Part shown: positions 11,800 to 17,453 of the stretch, piece by piece
Layout of the letters: the number at the start of each line of letters is the position of its first letter
Position numbering within the stretch: the first letter of the stretch is position 1
Source: Deltaproteobacteria bacterium UBA5799
Lineage (GTDB): Bacteria > Desulfobacterota > GWC2-55-46
DNA length: 17,453 bases
NCBI GenBank assembly: GCA_002418185.1
Contig: DIDN01000113.1
Span: 1 to 17,453, forward strand
Direction of reading: 5' to 3'
Translations under genes and position numbers: made by a program
The notes under the pieces: model-generated
Databases searched by the model: none
What the model was told of the DNA's origin: nothing
What the model saw: only the letters and a program-made list of their open reading frames with translations

Positions 11800-12997
11800 G
11801 CCCCTCCTCCTTCCAGGGCTCCCTGGTCCTTTCGAAATACGGGAGGACCGGCAGGAGCGCGAAATAAAGGAAGTAGACCACCGTCGCTACCATGCCGAGG
11901 GTCGCCGTCCTCAAGCCCACCGGGGAAATGAAGTCCGGCGGGTAGAGGCCTATGTAGCCCAGGAGCATGAAATTCAGGAAAAAGACCCAGGTGAGCACTT
12001 TCTTTACGGGCCGGTACTTTGCGCTACGCACCTTCGAGCGGTCGAGGAAGGGGAGGAGCGCCAGTATGAAAATCGAGGCGCCCATCGCGACCGCCCCCCC
12101 GAGCTTGTCCGGAATGGACCGGAGTATCGCGTAGAACGGGAGGAAGTACCACTCCGGCACGATATGGAGCGGGGTCTTCAATGGGTTTGCCGGTTCGTTG
12201 TTCACCGGCTCCAAAAAGGCCTCGGGCCAGAAAAAGACGAAGTAGAGGAAAACTGTCAGGACCAGGCTCAGGAACCAGGCGTCCTTTGTTATGAAGTAGG
12301 GCGAGAAGGGGACCATCTCAGGGCCGTTCTTGTCATAGTCGACGCCCTCGGGGTTGCCCGAGCCGACCCTGTGGAGGGCCGAGAGGTGGAGTACTATAAG
12401 CCCGCCGAGAACCGCGAAAGGGAACAGGGTCGTGTGCAGCGAGTAGAAGCGGGTAAGGGTAGCGTCGCCGACGGCGAAGTCGCCCCTGAGCCATACCGTT
12501 AGCCCCTGCCCCACGAACGGTATCGCCGTAAAGAGGTTGGTTATGACGGTGGCGCCCCAGAAGGACATCTGCCCCCAGGGGAGGAGATAGCCCATGAAGG
12601 CCTCTGCCATGAAGCCCAGGAATATGAGGAGCCCTATCCACCAGAGGAGCTCCCTGGGGCTCCTGTACGAACCATAGTAGAGGCCGCGGCCCATGTGCAC
12701 GTAGAGGGCGAAGAATATGCCTGTTGCGCCTACGGCGTGGAGGTAGCGTATGAGCCAGCCCCAGTGGACGTCCCGCATTATGTGCTGGACGCTCCCGAAG
12801 GCGAGGGCCTCGTCGGGCTTGTAGTACATGGCGAGCCAGACGCCTGTTACGACCTGTATGACGAAAAAGACACCGAGCACGGACCCGAAGTTCCAGAAAT
12901 AGTTGATGTTCCTGGGGGTGGGGTAGCCCGTAACGTGCTTCTCGATGAACTCGGAGAGGGGAAGGCGCTTATCTATCCAATCGAGGTACCGGGCCAT
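11792..12997 (-). CDS. petB: Cytochrome b of the bc1 complex
   Basis: Di-haem membrane core of quinol:cytochrome c oxidoreductase; oxidises quinol at the outer site and reduces quinone at the inner site. 401 residues, i.e. a full-length fused cytochrome b, not the split b6/subunit IV form. Helix B ligands are H87 and H101 (13 residues between). Helix D has H188 and H204 with 15 residues between, more than the 13 usual for bc1 or 14 for b6f. The quinol-site motif PEWY is at 281-284, and a GYLLPWGQMSFWGATV block (136-151) precedes it. I start at ATG 12997 with GAGGAG upstream; the frame extending to 13252 overlaps the Rieske gene and is arginine/proline junk. The gene is eight bases after the Rieske stop and overlaps petC. 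Confidence 0.96.
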   Translation of the reverse strand: MARYLDWIDKRLPLSEFIEKHVTGYPTPRNINYFWNFGSVLGVFFVIQVVTGVWLAMYYKPDEALAFGSVQHIMRDVHWGWLIRYLHAVGATGIFFALYVHMGRGLYYGSYRSPRELLWWIGLLIFLGFMAEAFMGYLLPWGQMSFWGATVITNLFTAIPFVGQGLTVWLRGDFAVGDATLTRFYSLHTTLFPFAVLGGLIVLHLSALHRVGSGNPEGVDYDKNGPEMVPFSPYFITKDAWFLSLVLTVFLYFVFFWPEAFLEPVNNEPANPLKTPLHIVPEWYFLPFYAILRSIPDKLGGAVAMGASIFILALLPFLDRSKVRSAKYRPVKKVLTWVFFLNFMLLGYIGLYPPDFISPVGLRTATLGMVATVVYFLYFALLPVLPYFERTREPWKEEGRG

Positions 12998-13005
12998 TTG
13001 GCTCC

Positions 13006-13593
13006 TCAAACCGTAGGCAGGTCCTGTATCTTCCTTACGTTCTCGCCGTAGCCGCCGAACCGCTCGGTGCCGAGTATGAGCGTCTGGCCCTCGACCCGGT
13101 AGGGAAGAAGGCGGAGGTTCTCGGGCGGGGGGCCGCCGAGCCTCCGTCCGAGGTTGTCGTATTTGCCGCCGTGGCAGGGGCAGTAGAAGCCGGCGACCCC
13201 GGTCTCGGGCACCTGGTCCCTGAACTGCGGTATGCAGCCGAGGTGCGTGCATATGCCTATCGAGACGAAAAGGCCCGGGTCCGCGGCCCTCTCGTCAGGT
13301 GCCGCCGGGTCTGCGAGGGCCGCCTGGTTTATAAGGGAAGCCTCCTCTATCATGGCCGGGGTGCGCCGGAGGATGAAGACCGGCTGCTTCCTCCAGATGA
13401 CGGTCCGGAGTTCCCCCTCGCGGAGGTTGGAGATGTCCACCTCCTGGACCCCTGCAGCGAGAACGTCTTTTGTCGGGCTCATGGCCCTTATGAACGGGAC
13501 AGCGGCAAAGGCCGCGCCGAGCGCTCCGAGGAACGCTGCCGCGCCGGACATGAATTTTCTGCGGGTCGTTATGTCTCCGGGTCCGTTTGCCAT
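13006..13593 (-). CDS. petA: Rieske 2Fe-2S protein of the bc1 complex
   Basis: Iron-sulfur subunit that accepts the first electron from quinol at cytochrome b and passes it to cytochrome c1. 195 residues. The N-terminal Tat-like TTRRKFM (9-15) and hydrophobic segment (about 17-36) form the uncleaved anchor. Cluster boxes are CTHLGC (115-120) and CPCHGG (138-143), giving ligands C115, H117, C138 and H141 and the disulfide pair C120-C140. The residue after HG, normally Ser in high-potential Rieske proteins, is Gly143, while Tyr145 is kept. Loss of that serine hydrogen bond is known from mutagenesis to lower the midpoint potential, which fits a menaquinol-type complex (inference). First gene of its operon, behind an extended -10 promoter. 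Confidence 0.96.
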   Translation of the reverse strand: MANGPGDITTRRKFMSGAAAFLGALGAAFAAVPFIRAMSPTKDVLAAGVQEVDISNLREGELRTVIWRKQPVFILRRTPAMIEEASLINQAALADPAAPDERAADPGLFVSIGICTHLGCIPQFRDQVPETGVAGFYCPCHGGKYDNLGRRLGGPPPENLRLLPYRVEGQTLILGTERFGGYGENVRKIQDLPTV

Positions 13594-13625
13594 GACATGA
13601 TTCCAGCTCCGGGGTAATTACCAGA

Positions 13626-13634
13626 AGTATAGCA
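13626..13634 (-). promoter_or_regulatory. Extended -10 promoter of the bc1 operon
   Basis: Minus-strand TGCTATACT (13634-13626) is an extended -10 element; TATACT matches five of six bases. No good -35 lies 17 bases upstream, as expected for this promoter class. Transcription would begin near 13619, giving a leader of about 25 nt before petA. It lies between the preceding terminator and petA. Confidence 0.5.
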
Positions 13635-13687
13635 GAAAAAGCCGGGGACTGACGGAAAAGGGGGTGTGGCCGGAAGGCGGCATCGCG

Positions 13688-13720
13688 AAAAAAAAAGCGC
13701 CGGGCAGAATGCCCGGCGCT
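13688..13720 (-). terminator. Strong intrinsic terminator after the tetrahaem cytochrome gene
   Basis: On the minus strand AGCGCCGGGCA (13720-13710) and TGCCCGGCGCT (13706-13696) form a perfect 11-bp stem with a TTC loop and a run of nine T (13696-13688). It lies 24 bases after the cytochrome stop and ends the Fe-S/NrfD operon, making the bc1 genes a separate unit. Confidence 0.95.
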
Positions 13721-13744
13721 TCAAGCAGGCCTATGAAGCAAGGG

Positions 13745-14536
13745 TCAGTGGCCGGCGCCCGCGCCGTGCCCCCTTTCGTGGTCGGCGTTCGTCCTGGTCC
13801 TCGGGTACTGCGGCCTGGGCTCGGGCACTATCGGCTCGAACCTGTTTACCTGCACGGTATGGGGGTTATGACATTCGGTGCAGACCCACCACCTCTTCTT
13901 GCCGCCAGCCTCCCAGCTCCCTATCCTTTTCCCGTGTATGCCGTCCCTCCAGTCCGAGTAGACCTCGCCGTGGCACTTGCCGCAGAGCCTCTGGGGCTGG
14001 TTAAGGCTTATCTCCCCGCCCCTGTGGTCTATGAAGGTGTCCCTGTTCCTGGGGTTGTGGCAGTCCAGGCACCATATCGCGCCCCTGCCGTGCTTGAGGT
14101 CCATGGAATCAGGCACGATGTCCTGGTGCATGGCAAGCGGCCTGGGGTTCTTGTCCCTGGGATACGGCACCATATTGCCGTCGTGGCAGGCGGTGCAGGG
14201 CATGTAATATTTAAGCTGCCCGGTCCTCGGCTTTACGACAGCCTCCTCGCGGGTATAGTCGGCTTCGATCGGCATATCTCCCATGGGCTCGGTCCCGTCA
14301 AACGGGTCTCCCCACCAGAGCACGCCCCCGGTCTTGTTCGAGCACTTTACGTTAGGGAGGCCGGGCTCTACCTCGGTCCGGGTAACGTTCGTGTACCCGT
14401 CCCTGCTCTCGAAGCAGTCCGCGGGCTCCGGCTTGTTATCGAGGTAATGTATGTAGGTGTCCTCCGAGTGCAGGGGCGGCGCCAGGAAAAGGACCGCGGT
14501 AAAGGAGGCCAGCAGTGCGAGCGCGGTTTTCCTCAT
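13745..14536 (-). CDS. Periplasmic tetrahaem cytochrome c
   Basis: A secreted multihaem cytochrome of 263 residues, inferred to carry electrons between the NrfD/Fe-S membrane complex and periplasmic partners. A signal peptide covers about 1-24. Four CxxCH motifs lie at CTACH (114-118), CLDCH (156-160), CGKCH (185-189) and CTECH (219-223). The first 110 residues contain no haem site but have two lone cysteines (41, 65). The tail is Pro- and His-rich, ending GHGAGAGH. ATG 14536 is chosen because AGGAGA precedes it and a hydrophobic signal begins directly; it overlaps the nrfD-like stop as ATGA, so the two are translationally coupled. I do not recognise a named family; it is cytochrome c3/NapC-like only in haem motif style. 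Confidence 0.9.
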   Translation of the reverse strand: MRKTALALLASFTAVLFLAPPLHSEDTYIHYLDNKPEPADCFESRDGYTNVTRTEVEPGLPNVKCSNKTGGVLWWGDPFDGTEPMGDMPIEADYTREEAVVKPRTGQLKYYMPCTACHDGNMVPYPRDKNPRPLAMHQDIVPDSMDLKHGRGAIWCLDCHNPRNRDTFIDHRGGEISLNQPQRLCGKCHGEVYSDWRDGIHGKRIGSWEAGGKKRWWVCTECHNPHTVQVNRFEPIVPEPRPQYPRTRTNADHERGHGAGAGH

Positions 14537-15816
14537 TTGCTTATCTCCTCGCTCGAATGGACGACTGGCTGCCACTCGCTTGAAAACTCGCTCGCAAGGT
14601 CGGTCGCCTCCCTGTACCGGACTTCCCCCAGGAGGACCCCTATCGCGCCCTTTGCGAGCAGCGTGAATATGAAGAGGCCGGCGGCCCAGCCGCCGATCGT
14701 GTTCACTATCTCGATCGCCGAGGGCGTGTACTCCGAGAGCTCGCCTATGGGCGAGGGGATGAACGCAGGGACCACGAGCCCCATGCCCTTGTCAATCCAG
14801 ACGCCCACGAAGGTGAAAGCGCAGGCGAGCGGCAGCCAGAGCCCGTGGTTTTTCCTGAGCGACGGCGTAAGGAGCATGAAGAACGCGGCCAGGAGCAGTA
14901 CCATTGCGCTCCAGTACCAGATGACAAGGCCGGTGAGGCCGTGCTTGCCGAATATAAGGTACTGCAGCGAGAACGAGTGCTCGGTCGAGGGATAGAGCTC
15001 GGTCACCACCTCGGACAGGACGAGGAATATTGTGATGCCCAGGCACCAGGCGACTATCTGGGCGAGGGTCTCGATGGCCTCGTGGGCGATCTTTAGCTTC
15101 GTGAACTTGTTTATGACCAAAAACGAGAGGATTATCAGCGACGGTCCGGCTGCGAAGGCCGTGGCGATGAACTTTATGGGCATCGCGGAGTGGAACCACA
15201 TGGGCCTTGAGGGCATGGTGTTGATCAGGAACGCCGTGACCGTATGTATCGAGAGCGCCCAGACTATGGAGATATAGACGAGCGGCATGTAGAAGAGCTT
15301 GTTGACCTCCCGCCCCAAGTACTTCATGTAGAGGTAATAGAAGGCGCATATCAGGTTGAGGGCGAGATAGCCGTTAAGGACGACGACGTCCCAGGTGAGC
15401 ATCGAGTGCGGCCAGTTGAATATGCCTATGACCGGGAAGAGGTGCCAGAGCCTGTCGGGCCGCCCCATGTGGAACATTATGAATATCAGGACCATCAAGA
15501 CCGCCGACACGGCAAGCAGCTCGCCGATGACGACGACCTCTTTCATTTTCTTGTGGTGGTAGACATATGAGGGGAAGACGACCGTCACCGCCGCCGCAGC
15601 CACGCCTACCAGGAATACGAACTGGGCCTCGTAGAGGCCCCAGCTTACCTGGTCGTTGTAGTTCGTGACGATCATGCCCTTGGTGAACTGCTCGTACGCG
15701 CCCAGGAACATGAGGAGCGTCAAAAAGCCCAGGAACATGAGCCAGCCGTAGTAGATTGTGCTCCCCCTGGCAAGGTACATGAGCGAGTCCAGGCCAAAAC
15801 GGATAAGAGGCTTCAT
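14533..15816 (-). CDS. NrfD/PsrC-family membrane quinone subunit
   Basis: Polytopic membrane protein of 427 residues with about ten hydrophobic segments (for example near 24-43, 62-86, 95-117, 140-164, 175-197, 212-236, 250-272, 294-317, 328-350 and 374-396). The GRPDRLWHLFP stretch (118-128) and the WDVVVLNGYLALN stretch (142-154) are typical of the HmcC/DsrP/QrcD-like branch of NrfD proteins. Family members bind (mena)quinone and exchange electrons with a partner four-cluster ferredoxin subunit. Here that partner is the upstream gene, 72 bases away. ATG 15816 has AGGGGA upstream. The stop overlaps the tetrahaem cytochrome start. The direction of electron flow cannot be read from sequence. 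Confidence 0.93.
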   Translation of the reverse strand: MKPLIRFGLDSLMYLARGSTIYYGWLMFLGFLTLLMFLGAYEQFTKGMIVTNYNDQVSWGLYEAQFVFLVGVAAAAVTVVFPSYVYHHKKMKEVVVIGELLAVSAVLMVLIFIMFHMGRPDRLWHLFPVIGIFNWPHSMLTWDVVVLNGYLALNLICAFYYLYMKYLGREVNKLFYMPLVYISIVWALSIHTVTAFLINTMPSRPMWFHSAMPIKFIATAFAAGPSLIILSFLVINKFTKLKIAHEAIETLAQIVAWCLGITIFLVLSEVVTELYPSTEHSFSLQYLIFGKHGLTGLVIWYWSAMVLLLAAFFMLLTPSLRKNHGLWLPLACAFTFVGVWIDKGMGLVVPAFIPSPIGELSEYTPSAIEIVNTIGGWAAGLFIFTLLAKGAIGVLLGEVRYREATDLASEFSSEWQPVVHSSEEISK

Positions 15817-15888
15817 GTGATTCCCCTTCGTATGGTGGAAAGACCGGGCCGCCCGGCAATAGGGGCGCGCCGAGGCCGCTTAGGCCCG

Positions 15889-16932
15889 TTAATCGATGAA
15901 ATAGAAGAACTTCGGGTAGGTGTTGAGCTCGGCCTTGAGCCTGAACACCTTCTTCTTGTCGAGGATCTTCCTTACCTCGCTCTCAGGGTCGAGGAGGTTG
16001 CCGAACTTCCTTGCGCCCACCGGACAGACCTCGACGCAGGCCGTGTAGCGGCCTTTCCGGGTCCTCTGGAGGCAGAACGTGCATTTTTCGGCAACGCCCC
16101 TCATCCTCGGGCGGTTGCCGAGGTAATGCGTCACGGGGTTCATCTCCTCTGCCGGCAGGTTGGGCTCGCCCCAGTTGAACCTCCGCGCCCAGTAAGGGCA
16201 GGCGGCTATGCACATCCTGCACCCGATGCACCAGTTGTAGTCTATTACCACGATGCCGTCAGGGTCCCTGTACGTCGTGCGTACCGGGCAGACCTTCACG
16301 CAAGGGGGCTTTTCGCACTGCATGCACTGCATGGGGAAGTAGAAGTAGTCCTTCTCCGGGACCTGGGCGGGCTCGTAGTAGTGTTCGCCTTCGAGCACCA
16401 CGCCGGAGTTCTGGTAGGCGTTCCCGCCCACCTGTATGCCGGCGGGGTCGGGGTAGCCCTTGTCCATGTTTTCGGCCAGGAAGTTCCCCTTCTCCATCTT
16501 CACGACCCTTATCCACTGGATCTCGGGGTTGTCGCGGGACTGATTGTTTTCCTTCACGCAGGCGTAAACGCACCTCCTGCACCCGATGCATTTCTGGATG
16601 TTGAGGGCGTAGCCGAAGAGGACCCCTTCCTGGGCGGGCGCGCTGTCGACGACAGTCTTTTTCCCGTACTCCTCGGTGTATCTTTTTTCGAGCCTTGCGA
16701 CGGCCTCCTTTTTCTCGTCGTCCGACATGAGGCGGTAGTTCTTCTGGAACCATTCGCCCCAGGTGGCCTTGGCCTCGGCCTCGTCGGAACCCGAAAGGAG
16801 GGCGCCCGCGCCGGAGAGGGCCGCCGCCGTGACGGTAAGCCCGGCGTTGCCCAGGAACTCGCGGCGGGACTTTTCGTCCGTCTTGGGCGGCGCGTCCTGT
16901 TTCTTGTTGTCCTTGTCGCTGGGTTCAGGCAC
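15889..16932 (-). CDS. Tat-exported four-cluster ferredoxin subunit (PsrB/DmsB/HmcB-like)
   Basis: Periplasmic electron-transfer subunit of 347 residues. A Tat signal SRREFLGNAG (22-31) is followed by a hydrophobic Ala-rich stretch. Residues 55-110 form an unusual charged helical linker. Sixteen cysteines in four groups would hold four 4Fe-4S clusters: C115/118/121/125, C203/206/211/215, C235/238/241/245 and C284/287/299/303. In this family the groups swap their last cysteines to complete each other's clusters. The start is GTG 16932, with GGAGG seven bases before. It would sit on the outer face against the NrfD-like subunit and feed the tetrahaem cytochrome. No molybdopterin subunit is present, unlike Psr, Dms or Ttr systems. 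The linker shares a motif with the small upstream protein. Confidence 0.95.
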   Translation of the reverse strand: MPEPSDKDNKKQDAPPKTDEKSRREFLGNAGLTVTAAALSGAGALLSGSDEAEAKATWGEWFQKNYRLMSDDEKKEAVARLEKRYTEEYGKKTVVDSAPAQEGVLFGYALNIQKCIGCRRCVYACVKENNQSRDNPEIQWIRVVKMEKGNFLAENMDKGYPDPAGIQVGGNAYQNSGVVLEGEHYYEPAQVPEKDYFYFPMQCMQCEKPPCVKVCPVRTTYRDPDGIVVIDYNWCIGCRMCIAACPYWARRFNWGEPNLPAEEMNPVTHYLGNRPRMRGVAEKCTFCLQRTRKGRYTACVEVCPVGARKFGNLLDPESEVRKILDKKKVFRLKAELNTYPKFFYFID

Positions 16933-16958
16933 TTCAGTCCTCCGTCCGGTTCGAAGCA

Positions 16959-16976
16959 GCCGGCAAAAGAGCCGGC
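16959..16976 (-). repeat. GCCGGC hairpin between the Tat mini-protein and Fe-S genes
   Basis: Two GCCGGC hexamers (16959-16964, 16971-16976) form a 6-bp stem with a six-base T-rich loop on the minus strand. There is no T-run after it. It lies in the 65-base gap and could set mRNA processing or relative expression of the two genes. Confidence 0.35.
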
Positions 16977-16997
16977 AAGCGCACTCTCCCGACCGCC

Positions 16998-17300
16998 TCA
17001 GGCGACCGGGTTGCGATGGAACTCAAACAGACGCCTGAGGAGATTCTTTTTCTCCTCCCCGGTCATGGCGACATACTGCCTTGAGGCGAGCACCTCGTCT
17101 CCGGGGAGCACGTCGTCGAGATAGGCCTTCTGGTGGTCTTCCTTGAAAATGAGGTCCCCGGTCTTCTTGGCAACCCCGGCAGTGGCTGCGACAGCCACTC
17201 CGGCGATGACGGCCTTTGAGAGAAAGCCGCGCCTGGAAGTCCGGGCCATTGCCTTGTTGTCAGGGCCGGAGAGCTCCTTTTTGGCGTCCTTGTGGTCCAT
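16998..17300 (-). CDS. Small Tat-signal protein, first gene of the Fe-S/NrfD operon
   Basis: A 100-residue protein of unknown function. SRRGFLSKA (22-30) followed by a hydrophobic Ala/Val-rich segment (about 31-44) is a Tat signal or signal anchor; the rest is a short charged helical domain without cysteines or haem sites. Residues 76-91 (YVAMTGEEKKNLLRRL) align without gaps to residues 66-81 of the Fe-S subunit (YRLMSDDEKKEAVARL): Y, M, S/T, E-K-K and R-L are shared. This suggests a diverged copy of that subunit's N-terminal region. The start at 17300 has GGAGG nine bases upstream; an internal ATG at 17249 has a poorer site. It lies 65 bases before the Fe-S gene and probably encodes an accessory or structural subunit of the same complex. 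Confidence 0.8.
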   Translation of the reverse strand: MDHKDAKKELSGPDNKAMARTSRRGFLSKAVIAGVAVAATAGVAKKTGDLIFKEDHQKAYLDDVLPGDEVLASRQYVAMTGEEKKNLLRRLFEFHRNPVA

Positions 17301-17453
17301 CTGCGGTTACCTCCGGTCCCGTATCACGGGTATTTTGAAGGGTCGAGCGGGCAGCGGAAGAGAGCCCGTTCTCCGGGACCTCAATGGGCCTGACCGTCTT
17401 GATGTCCCGGTTGTGAGATTTGACGGAATAATATAATAATCAGCACTCGATGT
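17301..17453 (-). promoter_or_regulatory. Upstream region of the Fe-S/NrfD operon
   Basis: No gene is seen in these 153 bases. An AT-rich tract near 17427-17442 contains TATATT and TATTAT hexamers that could serve as -10 elements on the minus strand; any matching -35 would lie at or past the window edge. A small hairpin CCCGT-GAT-ACGGG (17318-17330) lies just before the ribosome site. Confidence 0.3.

Noticed and set aside
13664..17124. Two long plus-strand frames (443 and 435 codons) opposite the cytochrome and Fe-S genes
   Set aside because: Both are shadows of well-supported minus-strand genes with CxxCH and ferredoxin motifs, and their products are low-information Arg/Pro/Val-rich.
1..17453. 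CRISPR array, tRNA, rRNA, insertion sequence or prophage genes
   Set aside because: No regularly spaced direct repeats, cloverleaf or rRNA sequence, transposase or integrase was seen on either strand.

Overview
The window looks like a chromosomal segment of a GC-rich, Gram-negative anaerobic or microaerophilic bacterium, most likely from the deltaproteobacterial (Desulfobacterota-like) side of the tree. This rests on the recO-glyQ neighbourhood, a Rieske-cytochrome b-cytochrome c1 operon, an NrfD-type membrane complex with a multihaem cytochrome, and interspersed palindromic repeats of kinds familiar from such genomes. The taxon is inferred; no rRNA or marker tree was available. Every gene I accept lies on the minus strand, so the window reads from right to left.

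Right end (17300 to 13745): a respiratory operon. It encodes a 100-residue Tat-signal protein, a Tat-exported ferredoxin-like subunit with four 4Fe-4S clusters, an NrfD/PsrC-type membrane quinone subunit and a secreted tetrahaem cytochrome c. It ends in a strong intrinsic terminator. No molybdopterin or other catalytic subunit is present. The unit therefore looks like a quinone/cytochrome c electron-transfer complex. Next (13593 to 11188) comes a separate bc1 operon, Rieske-cytochrome b-cytochrome c1, with its own extended -10 promoter. Its Rieske protein lacks the potential-raising serine, which suggests a low-potential (menaquinol) complex.

Middle (11090 to 4421): a protein-quality-control block. 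dnaK has a near-consensus promoter and a leader of about 300 nt, and ends at a terminator. A zinc-finger-less DnaJ (CbpA type) follows with a sigma-32-like promoter. Then come a ClpA-like AAA+ unfoldase with an altered D2 pore loop and a tandem-domain universal stress protein that overlaps it by ATGA. grpE, hrcA, clpS and clpP are not in the window.

Left end (4018 to 1): mgtE and recO are translationally coupled, followed by glyQ with its own promoter. glyS does not follow glyQ. Instead there is a more AT-rich stretch holding several palindromic repeats and a small helical protein with a HEPN-like RxxxxH motif, suggesting an accessory insertion. Least explained are the Tat mini-protein that resembles the N-terminus of the Fe-S subunit, the catalytic-subunit-free NrfD complex, and the divergent ClpA with its stress-protein partner.
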